64,000 bases of DNA from an uncultured Bacillota bacterium (GCA_947573385.1 CANPFP010000001.1:18946-82945), one strand, 5' to 3'; positions 43,377-52,113 are shown, numbered from the stretch's first letter. A program made the numbers and translations. The notes: generated by a model not told the origin, from the sequence alone.

Positions 43377-43405
43377 AAAAACCACCTGCTATGCAAGTGG
43401 TTTTT
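43377..43405 (-). terminator. Terminator after the LacI-type regulator gene
   Basis: AAAAACCAC pairs with GTGGTTTTT around an 11-base loop, with T-runs. It resembles the terminator at 42481. It lies about 145 bases past the regulator stop; that stretch holds no gene I can support. Confidence 0.7.
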
Positions 43406-43548
43406 GAAAATTTAGAAAATGATGATTGAATTTTCGATTTGTTGAATCACACAGGTCACGGTCTCTATGAAATACAGGTCATTCCAAGGCCGAAAATGCA
43501 GCTCAAACTTTATTGCTGAATCTCCCTTTACTAACCCCGGCGCGTCTC

Positions 43549-44565
43549 CTATTCCTCTGGAGGTGCCGCACAAGATTCCCGGTACATAATGATACAATTG
43601 AGCTCCTCCCGCTTTCGCGGCATGGACCCCTGTTTTAAGCAGTCAATCAGAAGATGCATAGCCCGCTCCCCCTTTTCGTAGCTGGGCTGCCACACGCTGG
43701 TCAAGGGAGGCGACATATAAGCGGCAACCTTGGTGTCGTCAAACCCGATAACAGACACCTGGCCGGGGATCTCCAACCCGCAGTCCTTTGCTGCCTTGTA
43801 GACAGCCATGGCCGTTGAATCGTTAAAGGCCACCACGGCGGTCACCCGGGGATTTTGATAAAACAGGTGCTTGGCCAACTGCTCTGCCATCACCTCGGTC
43901 AGGTTTTCGCACACCTGCACCCACTCCTCCTGAATTGGGATGTTGGCACCCTCCATCGCCTGTCGGTACCCCGCCAGGCGGTCGCTGCAGGAGGCATACT
44001 CTGTTGATCCGACAATGATGCCGATACGCCGGTGACCCAGACCGATCAGATAATTGGTTACGCTGCACACCGCTTTCCGATCGTTGATATCTACCTGGCA
44101 GACCCCCTCCTCATCTCCATGGAAACTGCCAACCAGGACAAAGGGCATATCATTATCCCAGAGAACGCTAAGAAGATTGCTGCTCTCCTTTACCCCCATC
44201 AGAATGAACCCGTCCACCTTTTTCTCATAAAACAAGTTGCTGGCGCCTGTCTCGTCTTCGCTGATATCCAGCAACAGCCTGTATCCACTCTCTTTTGCCG
44301 CCACACTGATTCCCAGCAGTGCATTAATGTAGGTCTCATTCAGAAAAAAGTATTCTGGCCGATGGTTAATCAGTACGCCGATTGTTTTGGTCTGCTTTGA
44401 CTGAAGCTCTCTGGCGGAGGCCACAGGCCGATAATCCACGCAGGCAGCCTCCACCCTTCTCTTGGTAGATTCTTTCACCTTGGAACTGCCGTTGAGCACT
44501 CTGGAAACTGTGGAAATGCTGACCCCCGCTTCACGCGCCACATCGTAAATCGTTTTTTTCTGCAT
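43549..44565 (-). CDS. LacI-family transcriptional regulator
   Basis: 338 residues. The N-terminal helix-turn-helix reads TIYDVAREAGVSISTVSRVL with the hinge-side LNGSSKVKESTKRRVEAA, followed by a periplasmic-binding-protein-like sensor domain (GVLINHRPEYFF, GFDDTKVAAYMSPPLTSV). It most likely represses the leftward sugar operon through the two TGAAAGCGCTTTCA sites. I chose the ATG at 44565, where the family N-terminus begins; the frame upstream to 44592 adds nine residues. A TATAAT on the minus strand at 44641-44636 is a probable -10. Confidence 0.92.
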   Translation of the reverse strand: MQKKTIYDVAREAGVSISTVSRVLNGSSKVKESTKRRVEAACVDYRPVASARELQSKQTKTIGVLINHRPEYFFLNETYINALLGISVAAKESGYRLLLDISEDETGASNLFYEKKVDGFILMGVKESSNLLSVLWDNDMPFVLVGSFHGDEEGVCQVDINDRKAVCSVTNYLIGLGHRRIGIIVGSTEYASCSDRLAGYRQAMEGANIPIQEEWVQVCENLTEVMAEQLAKHLFYQNPRVTAVVAFNDSTAMAVYKAAKDCGLEIPGQVSVIGFDDTKVAAYMSPPLTSVWQPSYEKGERAMHLLIDCLKQGSMPRKREELNCIIMYRESCAAPPEE

Positions 44566-44592
44566 ATTCCCATCTCTTTTCGATCCAGACAT

Positions 44593-44979
44593 TTGGTTGC
44601 GGCCATTTTCCGCTTGTTATCGTTCTTATATACATATTATACTCCCCACCGACAAAATGCAAGAAACAAATGAAAAAACTTTCTTAATTGCTGTCTCTTT
44701 AAAACAGGCTCTAAACCTGCCAAGGGTTGTCACGGTTTGAAAGAAGAATAATTCAAGGAAAATTCAGACCACAAAAAGCATATTGCACAGGCTCATCTCT
44801 ACCAGTTAAAATAAGCTGTCCGCAAAAATATATAAGCAGACCTGTAATTCGGACATTTCTGTGACATTTTGGTTTTGCGACGGCTCCAGCCCCCGGTTCA
44901 GCCAGATCATCGTGATTATTACCATAACGAAGTTACCCGGCTTGCCGTCTCATTGCGCGGATTGAAGACGTCCGGACGG
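44593..44979. other. Non-coding gap
   Basis: 387 bp, AT-rich next to the LacI gene and mixed further on. Apart from the LacI promoter at its left end I see no gene, clear terminator, or repeat. It separates the leftward sugar island from the oxoacid dehydrogenase region. Confidence 0.6.
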
Positions 44980-45684
44980 TTACTCCGAGCCCGGGAGATG
45001 GCGATATGAAATTGCGATGCTCTCCCCCATTGCCGGAATGGTCACGGGGATGCCCCGGCAGCGGGACAGGGTGATTTCCACCGTCTGCCACAGGCCCTCC
45101 GGGTCGTTGTCCCGGGCGGGCAGGTGAAGGAGCACCAGCCGCTCAGGGGCCAGGCGCTCCACAATCCGCCATGCGGCGGGGGTGGCGGCGTAGGCAAAGG
45201 GGGCAAGGAGCACGTCCGGCCGGATGGAACAGCCCTCCCACTGGGTGGGGGCGGCGTCCCCTGCAAAGAGGAGCCGCCGGGAGCCCTCAATCAGCAGGCT
45301 GCTGTGCTCCAGCGTCCGGTAGGCCGCTCCGATGTGCCGGGACGGGATGGGGGTCACGGTAACACCCCCAGCAGACACCCCCTCCCCCACCGTCACCGGC
45401 CAGGGGGACAGGGTTTCCCTCACCGCCCGGGTACCCAGCACCGGGGGGCCGCCCCAGGCGTAGAGACACTCCTGCGCTCCGTCAGGGTCCAGGTGGTCGG
45501 GGTGGGCATGGGTGAAGGCCGCCAGGTCCACCCGGCGGCCCGCCAGCTCCTCCAGCAGGGCTGGCGGGGTGGGCAGATAGGGGCCTACCCCGCCGCATAT
45601 CCCATCCAGCAGGACGGCAATCCCGTCCAGCTCCAGCAGTCCGCCGGCGTTGGCCGTCCGGGTAAATCGAAACTGTGCTCCCAC
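44980..45684 (-). CDS. MBL-fold metallo-hydrolase
   Basis: About 234 residues with the metallo-beta-lactamase motif THAHPDHLDP (H-x-H-x-D-H) and later metal ligands PIPSRHIGAAYR and LFAGDAAPTQ. The N-terminal FRFTRTANAGGLLELDG is typical of a Firmicutes UlaG-like group of unknown function. The start is uncertain: the usable codons are a GTG at 45684, inside the 3' arm of a hairpin, or a GTG at 45720, overlapping the end of the E1 gene. It runs downstream of the E1 gene in the same direction. Confidence 0.75.
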   Translation of the reverse strand: MGAQFRFTRTANAGGLLELDGIAVLLDGICGGVGPYLPTPPALLEELAGRRVDLAAFTHAHPDHLDPDGAQECLYAWGGPPVLGTRAVRETLSPWPVTVGEGVSAGGVTVTPIPSRHIGAAYRTLEHSSLLIEGSRRLLFAGDAAPTQWEGCSIRPDVLLAPFAYAATPAAWRIVERLAPERLVLLHLPARDNDPEGLWQTVEITLSRCRGIPVTIPAMGESIAISYRHLPGSE

Positions 45685-45705
45685 CCCCTGTGGGGGTGGG
45701 AGCAC
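45675..45705 (-). terminator. Hairpin after the E1 gene
   Basis: A perfect 14-bp stem (GTGCTCCCACCCCC with its complement, loop ACA on the minus strand) begins 8 bases after the E1 stop. No T-run follows. It overlaps the likely start of the MBL gene, so it could end the operon or mask that start. Confidence 0.6.
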
Positions 45706-45712
45706 AACGCTT

Positions 45713-48184
45713 TTACACACCTGCCTTGGCCTTTCTCAGCTGCTCGGCATCGGTAAAGCTCTGCTGGGGCACGTAGCCGGGGATGGGTACGATTCTCTCG
45801 TGGATGGCGTCGATAATCCAGGAGGGCTGGGGGAAGAAGTAGTGGTCGAACTCGTAGGGCGGGGTGATCCAGTTCTTGGCCCCCACCACCACGGGAGGCG
45901 CGTCCAGGTCGTCGAAGCACAGCTCGGTAATGTTCCGGGCCACGTCGTCCAGGAAGGAGCCCCGGGCGCAGGCGTCGCTCACCAGCACTACCCGTCCGGT
46001 CTTCTTCACGCTCTCCACGATCCTGGTGTAGTCCAGGGGCACCAGGGAGTGGAGGTTGATAATCTCAGCCTCCATGCCGTACTTCTCTAACTCCTTGGCG
46101 GCCTCCACCGCCCGGTAGAGCACCGCGCCGATGGTGAGGATGGTCACGTCCTTGCCGGTCTGAATCACGTTCACGTCGCCGAAGGGAATCTCATACCGGC
46201 CGGCGGGGACGCCGCCCTCGTGGAACTGCTCGCCCACGTCGTAGATACGCTGGCTCTCGAAGAAGATCACCGGGTCGGTGCCGTTGAGGGCGGTCTCCAT
46301 CAGGCCCTTGGCCTCCCAAGGGGTGGCGGGGAAGCACACCTTCAGACCGGGGATGTGGGCGCACAGGGCGGTCCAGTCCTGGCTGTGCTGGGCGCCGTAC
46401 TTGGAGCCCACAGACACCCGGACCACCACAGGCATCTTCAAAATGCCGGCGGACATGGACTGCCACTTGGACAGCTGGTTGAATATCTCGTCGCCGGCGC
46501 AGCCGATGAAGTCGGCGTACATCAGCTCCACAACAGCCCGGCCTCCGCACATGCCGTAACCCACGGCGGTGCCCACAATGGCGGCCTCCGAAATGGGGGA
46601 GTTGAACAGGCGGCTGTGGGGGATGGCGTCGGCCATGCCCCGGTAGATGGCGAAGGCTCCGCCCCAGTCCCGGACGTCCTCGCCATAGGAGATCATGGTG
46701 GGGTCCTCGTAGAACTTGTCCAGCAGCACCTCGCTGATGCCGTCCCGGAGGTTGAACAGCTTCATCTTACTCACGGGCTTGCCGTCCTTGGTGAAGGGGG
46801 CCCGCTCCTTGCCCTGGATTTTCTGCCACAGGGGGCACTCCTCCTTGGGGGTGAGGGCGTCGGGCTGACGCTCGGTGTCGAAGGAGGGCACCTTCCCGTT
46901 GGAATACATCAGCCGCTCCACATAGGCAGGGTCGTTGTCGAAGTCGGCGTAGGGAGAGATAGCAGGGTCAGCGGCGTGGCGGCAGATCATGGTCATGCGC
47001 TCCACCGTCTCGGCCATAATTTCCTCGAACCGGCTGTCCGGGGCCACGCCGGCCTCCACCAGGTTCTGGCGGTAGGTAACGATGGGGTCGATGGCCCGCC
47101 AGGCCTCGATCTCCTCCTTGGTGCGGTAGGCGTTCTGGTCGGAGGTGGAGTGACCGGACAGGCGGTAGGTGATGGTGTCCAGCAGGACGGGGCCCTTGCC
47201 GGAGCGGAGCAGCTCCAGCTTTCGCTCCATGGCGTCGATGACCGCCAGGGGGTTGTAGCCGTCCACCCGCTCGGCGTGGAGCTGGGTGGGGGACACGCCG
47301 GAGCCCATACGTGCCAGCATGTCATAGGCCATGGTCTCGCCCCGGGTCTGGCCGCCCATGCCGTAGGAGTTGTTGAAGATGTTGTACAGGATGGGCATAC
47401 CCTGATCCCGGCCCTTCTCCCACAGGGTGTGGAACTGGTCCATGCAGGCGAAGTTCATGGCCTCCCACACGGGGCCCCGGCCCAGGGAGCCGTCGCCGAT
47501 GTTGCACACTACAATGCCGGGCTTCTCGTTGCACTTCTTGAACAGGGCCGCGCCGGTGGCGATGGTGGCGGAGCCGCCCACAATGGCGTTGTTGGGGTAG
47601 ACGCCGAAGGGCAGGAAGAAGGCGTGCATGGAGCCGCCCATACCGTGGTGGAAGCCGTTTTCACGGGCGAAGACCTCGGCCAGAGCGCCGTAGACCACAA
47701 AGCGGATGGCCAGCTCCTTGGTGTCCTTCACGGGGCCCAGCTTCTCCACCGCCCGCAGGGTGCGGCCGCCCAGGAAGCCCTCCATCACATCCATCAGCTC
47801 CTGGTCGGTGAGCTTCTCAATGCAGCTCAGGCTCTTGGCCAGAATCTCACTGTGGCTGCGGTGGCTGCCAAAGTTGAAGTCGTTGCGGTCCAGCAGGTAG
47901 GACTGGCCCACGGCGGCGGCCTCCTGGCCCAGGGACAGGTGGGCGGGGCCGGGATAGGTAGTCTCGATGCCATTGTAGACCCCCTGGGTCTTGATCTGGT
48001 TCAGCATGGACTCGAATTCCCGCAGGATGGTGATGTCCCGCCAGATGCGCACCAGGTCGTCGTCGCTGAACTTCTTACGCTCCTCGGCGATTGTCTTGTT
48101 GTAAGCGTTGACCGGGATGTCCTCAAAGGTAATCTTGCCCGGGGCCCGGGTAGCGGCGGGGTCCACAAAAATGCTCTTAGGCAT
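45713..48184 (-). CDS. 2-oxoacid dehydrogenase E1, fused alpha and beta subunits
   Basis: 823 residues. The N-terminal half is a TPP-dependent E1 alpha domain (TYPGPAHLSLGQEAAAVGQ, GSMHAFFLPFGVYPNNAIVG, and the GDGSLGRGPVWEAMNFA motif leading to FNNSYGMGG). The C-terminal half is an E1 beta domain (ISYGEDVRDWGGAFAIYRG, NSPISEAAIVGTAVGYGMCG, and the transketolase-like C-terminal LVSDACARGSFLDDVARNI). It decarboxylates a 2-oxo acid and acylates the lipoyl group of E2. The sequence cannot separate pyruvate from branched-chain oxoacids or acetoin. AAGGAGG lies 8 bases before the ATG at 48184. Confidence 0.9.
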   Translation of the reverse strand: MPKSIFVDPAATRAPGKITFEDIPVNAYNKTIAEERKKFSDDDLVRIWRDITILREFESMLNQIKTQGVYNGIETTYPGPAHLSLGQEAAAVGQSYLLDRNDFNFGSHRSHSEILAKSLSCIEKLTDQELMDVMEGFLGGRTLRAVEKLGPVKDTKELAIRFVVYGALAEVFARENGFHHGMGGSMHAFFLPFGVYPNNAIVGGSATIATGAALFKKCNEKPGIVVCNIGDGSLGRGPVWEAMNFACMDQFHTLWEKGRDQGMPILYNIFNNSYGMGGQTRGETMAYDMLARMGSGVSPTQLHAERVDGYNPLAVIDAMERKLELLRSGKGPVLLDTITYRLSGHSTSDQNAYRTKEEIEAWRAIDPIVTYRQNLVEAGVAPDSRFEEIMAETVERMTMICRHAADPAISPYADFDNDPAYVERLMYSNGKVPSFDTERQPDALTPKEECPLWQKIQGKERAPFTKDGKPVSKMKLFNLRDGISEVLLDKFYEDPTMISYGEDVRDWGGAFAIYRGMADAIPHSRLFNSPISEAAIVGTAVGYGMCGGRAVVELMYADFIGCAGDEIFNQLSKWQSMSAGILKMPVVVRVSVGSKYGAQHSQDWTALCAHIPGLKVCFPATPWEAKGLMETALNGTDPVIFFESQRIYDVGEQFHEGGVPAGRYEIPFGDVNVIQTGKDVTILTIGAVLYRAVEAAKELEKYGMEAEIINLHSLVPLDYTRIVESVKKTGRVVLVSDACARGSFLDDVARNITELCFDDLDAPPVVVGAKNWITPPYEFDHYFFPQPSWIIDAIHERIVPIPGYVPQQSFTDAEQLRKAKAGV

Positions 48185-48216
48185 GGTGATTTCCTCCTTA
48201 TAATTTTGCATCGTCA

Positions 48217-48358
48217 AGCCCCCCTTTGGCAAGGGGGAGGGCCGACAGGCGAAGCCTGTTGGCGGGGGGATTCCGTCTGCAAAACATGTCCTTTCATCGG
48301 AATCCCCCAGTCACCGCCTGCGGCGGTGCCAGCCCCCTTTCACAAGGGGGCCTTTTGG
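48217..48358. repeat. AAGCCCCCC/GGGGGATTCCG paired repeat, copy 1
   Basis: A 142-bp non-coding stretch between the E1 and E3 genes made of two inversely related units. One unit runs AAGCCCCCCTTTGGCAAG through to GGCGGGGGGATTCCG, the other CGGAATCCCCCAGTCACCG through to CACAAGGGGGCCTT. Both can fold into long GC hairpins. A second pair in the opposite unit order is at 60233-60378. It looks like a dispersed intergenic repeat family. Confidence 0.75.
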
Positions 48359-48366
48359 CGCTTTCC

Positions 48367-49734
48367 TTAAATCTTAAACATGGCTTCCCGAATGATTTCG
48401 CCCACAGTGGGGTGGGGGAAGACCAGCTTCTTCAGCCGCTGGGGGGGCAGCTCGGTGTCCACCATCATGGCGGCAGTCATGATAATCTCAGAGGCGTAGC
48501 TGCCCACCATGTGGCAGCCAATGAGACGGTTTTTGCTGGTGTCCACCACCAGCTTGATAAAGCCCTTGCCGTTCTCGTTCTCCGCCACGTACCGGCCGGA
48601 GTAGAGCATGGGCAGCTCCACCTCTTTCACGTCCAGCCCCTTGGCTTTGGCGCTCTCGGCGGTCTCGCCCACGCTGGCCACCTCGGGGTCGGTGTAGATG
48701 ACGGAGGGGATCACATTGTACCGCATCTCGTCCTTCACGCCCAGCATGTGGTTCACGGCCACCTCGGCCTCCCGGTAGGCGGTGTGGGCCAGCATCAGTT
48801 TTCCGTTGCAGTCGCCGATGGCGTACACCCCGGCCACGTTGGTGCACAGGTGGCTGTCGGTGACGATGGCCGCCCGGTTCATCTCCAGGCCCAGCTTCTC
48901 CACGCCCAGCCCCTGGGTGAAGGGCTTGCGGCCGGCGGACAGCAGCACCAGGTCGCACTTGACCTCCTTCTTCTCCCCGGCTTCCTCATAGAGGACGGAG
49001 TCCTTGGTAACCTCAAGCACCTTGCAGGAGAGCTTGAACTCCATCCCCCGCTTGCCGTACTCGTCCATAAGCACCTTGCAGATGGCGGGGTCGGTAGGGC
49101 CGGCGATCTTGGGCATCATCTCGATAACGGTGACGTGAACGCCCACGCTGGCGAAGTAGCAGGCCATCTCCAGGCCGATGACGCCGCCTCCGATGACCAC
49201 CAGTTCCTTGGGAAGCTCCTTCCGGTCCAGCACCTCCCGGTTGGTGACCACAAAGCCGGATTCAATTCCCTCCTTCAGGCCGGGGATGGGGGGGACCACC
49301 GTCTCAGAGCCGGAAGCAAGCACCAGCCGCTTGGCGGTGTATGTATCGCCGCCCGCCTTGACGGCGAAGCCGCCCTCGGCCCGGCCCTCAATGGCCGCCC
49401 TCTTGTCGATGACGGTGACCTTGCAGCCCTTCATGGTACCCTTCACGCCGGACACCAGGGTGTGCACCACCTTGTTCTTCCGCTCCACCACCCTGGCGTG
49501 GTCCAGGGTCACATTCTCGGCGGTGACGCCGAAGGCCTCGCTCTCGGTGGCGTGGCGGTAGAGCTTGGCGGAGTTGAGCAGGGTCTTGGTGGGGACGCAG
49601 CCCTCGTTCAGGCAGGTGCCGCCCAGGGCGCGCTCCTCAAACAGGGCCACCTTCATGCCGCCCTGAGCGGCCCGCTCGGCACACAGATAGCCGCCAGGGC
49701 CTCCGCCGATGACGATTAAGTCGAATAATTCCAT
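48367..49734 (-). CDS. lpdA: Dihydrolipoyl dehydrogenase (E3)
   Basis: 455 residues. It reoxidises dihydrolipoamide with NAD+. The FAD loop is VIGGGPGGYLCAE, the redox disulfide is Cys41/Cys46 in GGTCLNEGCVPTK, the NAD loop is VVIGGGVIGLEMA, and the C-terminal active-site His-Glu lies in FPHPTVGEIIRE. I chose the ATG at 49734 with AAGGAGG 7 bases upstream. It lies between E2 and E1, with a repeat element on either side. Confidence 0.96.
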   Translation of the reverse strand: MELFDLIVIGGGPGGYLCAERAAQGGMKVALFEERALGGTCLNEGCVPTKTLLNSAKLYRHATESEAFGVTAENVTLDHARVVERKNKVVHTLVSGVKGTMKGCKVTVIDKRAAIEGRAEGGFAVKAGGDTYTAKRLVLASGSETVVPPIPGLKEGIESGFVVTNREVLDRKELPKELVVIGGGVIGLEMACYFASVGVHVTVIEMMPKIAGPTDPAICKVLMDEYGKRGMEFKLSCKVLEVTKDSVLYEEAGEKKEVKCDLVLLSAGRKPFTQGLGVEKLGLEMNRAAIVTDSHLCTNVAGVYAIGDCNGKLMLAHTAYREAEVAVNHMLGVKDEMRYNVIPSVIYTDPEVASVGETAESAKAKGLDVKEVELPMLYSGRYVAENENGKGFIKLVVDTSKNRLIGCHMVGSYASEIIMTAAMMVDTELPPQRLKKLVFPHPTVGEIIREAMFKI

Positions 49735-49778
49735 ATTGCAACCTCCTTGACACAATCTATTTCACGGGAACATCCACT

Positions 49779-49844
49779 GTAGGGACGCATCACGATGCGT
49801 CCTCAAGAGGGATTCCCGGCGGACGCTTCATGAAGCGTCCCTAC
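49779..49844. repeat. GTAGGGAC palindromic repeat, copy 2
   Basis: A 66-bp element with outer GTAGGGAC and GTCCCTAC ends. It is the copy at 24730 in inverted order: here GACGCATCACGATGCGTC is on the left and GACGCTTCATGAAGCGTC on the right. Its right end supplies the TAG stop codon of the E2 gene (49841-49843). Confidence 0.78.
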
Positions 49845-51082
49845 TTGGCCAGCAGGACAGTAAAGTGCTCCAGCTGCTTGCACAGCTCCTGCACAAAGCG
49901 GGAAGCGGGAGCGCCGTCGATGGCTCGGTGGTCGTAGGTGAGAGAAAGGGCCATGGCGGGGTAGAGCTGGATGGAGCCATCAGCTCCCTTCCGGGGCCGC
50001 TGGACGGTGGTGCACACCCCCAGGATACCGGTCTGGGGCGGGTTGATGACGGGGGTGAAGCTCTCCACGCCGAAGCCCCCCAGGTTGGAGACGGTGAAGC
50101 TGGCCCCGGTGAGCTTGTCCGGGCTGATGGCCCCGTCCCGGGCCTCGGCGGCCAGCACCTTCAGCTCGTTGGATATCTCCAGAAGGCTCTTTTCATCGGC
50201 GTGCATGATGGTGGGCACAATCAGGCCCCGGGGGGTGTCCACCGCCACGCCCAGGTTGACGTGGTTGAACTTGCGGATGCTCACGTCGTCCAGCATGTGG
50301 GCGTTCAGGTCGGGCCAGCCGGGCAGCACCCGGGACACGGCGTAGAGAATCAAATCGCCGATGGTGATGCCGGCACACTCGCCGCCCGACTCCTTGAGCA
50401 TCTTCCGGTAGGCCAGAATAGCCGAAGCGTCAAAGGAGAAGTTGTGGGTCAGCTGGGCCATGGAGGTGAGGGAGTTGTGCATGGACTTGCTGATAGCCCG
50501 GCGGATGCCGCTGAACTTCACGTCCTCATACTCGGGACCGGCGGATGCCACGGCGGCGACAGGGGCGGCGGCCTGAGCGGGAGCGCCCTCGGCCATCAGC
50601 CTGCGCACATCCCGCTCGATAATCCGGCCGTCGGGGCCGGTGGGAGTGGCCAGGGAGCCATCCACTCCGGCGCGCTCGGCCAGGTTCCGGGCCCGGGGCG
50701 AAATTTTCCCCGTGCCTGCGGCGGCGGTGGTCTCAACGGCCTGAGCAGCCACAGGAGCGGCAGCAGCAGGGACGGCGGGGATCTCCTCGGCGGGGGCGGC
50801 GGCAGGGGCCGCGCCGTCGGGCCGCAGGGCGGACACGTCCTCCCCCTTGGTGCCGATGGCGCACACGTTCACCAGGCAGGGGACCTCCTCGCCGTCGCCG
50901 AAGAAAATCTCCAGCAGCTCGCCGGCGGCGGTGGACTCACACTCAAAGGCGGCCTTGTCCGTCTCATAGGTGAACAGGATATCGCCCTCGGCGATCTGGT
51001 CGCCCACCTTCTTTTCCCACTTGCCGATGATACAGGACTCCACTGTGATGCCCGCCTTGGGCATCAGGACTGCGTTTGCCAT
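49841..51082 (-). CDS. 2-oxoacid dehydrogenase E2 (dihydrolipoamide acyltransferase)
   Basis: 413 residues with the standard order: a lipoyl domain with the modified Lys43 in FTYETDKAAFE, an Ala/Pro-rich linker, a peripheral-subunit-binding domain (ISPRARNLAERAGVD and GRIIERDVRRL), a second linker, and the catalytic domain ending with His385 and Asp389 in YDHRAIDGAPASRF. It carries the acyl group from E1 to CoA. I chose the ATG at 51082 with AGGAGG 7 bases upstream. The stop codon lies within a palindromic repeat. It is first in the operon, 36 bases after the DeoR gene. Confidence 0.93.
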   Translation of the reverse strand: MANAVLMPKAGITVESCIIGKWEKKVGDQIAEGDILFTYETDKAAFECESTAAGELLEIFFGDGEEVPCLVNVCAIGTKGEDVSALRPDGAAPAAAPAEEIPAVPAAAAPVAAQAVETTAAAGTGKISPRARNLAERAGVDGSLATPTGPDGRIIERDVRRLMAEGAPAQAAAPVAAVASAGPEYEDVKFSGIRRAISKSMHNSLTSMAQLTHNFSFDASAILAYRKMLKESGGECAGITIGDLILYAVSRVLPGWPDLNAHMLDDVSIRKFNHVNLGVAVDTPRGLIVPTIMHADEKSLLEISNELKVLAAEARDGAISPDKLTGASFTVSNLGGFGVESFTPVINPPQTGILGVCTTVQRPRKGADGSIQLYPAMALSLTYDHRAIDGAPASRFVQELCKQLEHFTVLLAK

Positions 51083-51118
51083 GACCATTCCTCCTAATTA
51101 TAAATTTATATGGAAATT

Positions 51119-51898
51119 TTAAGATTGCGCCTGTTCACTGCGGCAGAGAAGCTGAACCTCGCTGTCCTCCAGCCGCTTTTTCCACTCCTCCGGGGGCGGC
51201 CGGTCGGTGATGATCTGGTCGATCTCCTCCAGCCGGCCCAGGGAGACGAAGCCCGTCCGGTCAAACTTCCGGTGGTCGGCCAGCAGGACGGTGCGGTCCG
51301 CCGCCGCCATCATGGCCCGCTTCACCTCCACCACCTCGTCGGAGGAGTCGGCAATGCCCAGCTGGGTGTTCACCCCCCGGGCGGACAGGACGGCATACCC
51401 CACGTGGTAGCCCTGGATGGTACTCAGGGCCTTGGGCCCCACCAGGGCCATAATGTCGGGTTTGAGCCGGCCGCCGGTGGAGATGATGTGCCAGGAGTCC
51501 TGGCTGCTCACCTCCTGCAATATGTTCAGCGAGTTGGTAATGAGGGTAAGCTCCTTCAGATGCCGCACCGCCCGGACGGCAAAGAGGGCGGTGGAGCTCT
51601 CGTCCACCATCAGGGTGTCGCCGTTTTGGAGCATCCCGGCCAGCAGCCGGGCGATGGCCACCTTGCCCTCTACGTTGGTATTTTTCCGGGTAGCGTAGGG
51701 GGGCGGAGCCTGGTCGCTGTGCTTGAGCACCGCGCCGCCGTAGGTACGCATGGCCACGCCCTCCTGTTCCAGCCACTCCAGATCCCGGCGGATGGTCTCC
51801 TCCGACACGCCGAACTCAGCACTCAGCTCCCCCACCACCACCCGGGAGGTGGCAAGCACCCGGTCCATAATCGCCTGGCGCCGCTCTGCCAACAGCAC
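51119..51898 (-). CDS. DeoR-family transcriptional regulator
   Basis: 259 residues. The helix-turn-helix lies in ELSAEFGVSEETIRRDLEWL, followed by the DeoR sensor domain (DGDTLMVDESSTALFAVRAV-like region, LITNSLNILQEV, STGGRLKPDIMALVGPKAL). The start is a GTG at 51898 after GGGGAG. It lies directly upstream of, and in line with, the E2-E3-E1 genes, so it probably controls them and itself. A sugar phosphate or similar glycolytic signal is the expected effector for this family. Confidence 0.9.
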   Translation of the reverse strand: MLLAERRQAIMDRVLATSRVVVGELSAEFGVSEETIRRDLEWLEQEGVAMRTYGGAVLKHSDQAPPPYATRKNTNVEGKVAIARLLAGMLQNGDTLMVDESSTALFAVRAVRHLKELTLITNSLNILQEVSSQDSWHIISTGGRLKPDIMALVGPKALSTIQGYHVGYAVLSARGVNTQLGIADSSDEVVEVKRAMMAAADRTVLLADHRKFDRTGFVSLGRLEEIDQIITDRPPPEEWKKRLEDSEVQLLCRSEQAQS

Positions 51899-51938
51899 AG
51901 GTCTCCCCTCCTTTCTATTGATCCAGTTTTACCCTCTC

Positions 51939-51967
51939 AGTCTACTACAAACCCACAGTTTTGTCAA
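51939..51967 (-). promoter_or_regulatory. Promoter of the DeoR/oxoacid dehydrogenase operon
   Basis: Read leftward: TTGACA (51967-51962), a 17-base spacer, TAGACT (51944-51939), about 40 bases before the DeoR GTG. Confidence 0.75.
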
Positions 51968-52029
51968 CTAGAATCCCACATAATCACAGATATTTTTTGC
52001 GGTTGTGTGGTTTCTTGTGGATAAAGCTA

Positions 52030-52059
52030 TTGACAACTGGCCCATAAATCCACTATACT
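52030..52059 (+). promoter_or_regulatory. Promoter of the lipoate ligase gene
   Basis: TTGACA (52030-52035), an 18-base spacer, TATACT (52054-52059), 54 bases before the lplA start. It is back to back with the DeoR promoter, so shared control is possible. Confidence 0.78.
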
Positions 52060-52113
52060 GGTTAAAAAGACGGAGCGCCCGCCCGCTCCGCCTGGAAAAG
52101 TGAGGTTTTTTTC

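Noticed and set aside
43412-43597. Small leftward frame past the LacI gene end
   Set aside because: Its only start codon lies inside the LacI gene, without a ribosome site; the non-overlapping part has no start of its own.
31837-44565. Naming the TRAP locus as sulfoquinovose, apiose or tagatose degradation
   Set aside because: Individual families overlap with each, but key pathway members are missing and the substrate cannot be read from sequence.
46220-48370. Long rightward open frame antisense to the E1 gene
   Set aside because: Shadow frame of a GC-rich gene; the leftward E1 has TPP and beta-domain motifs.
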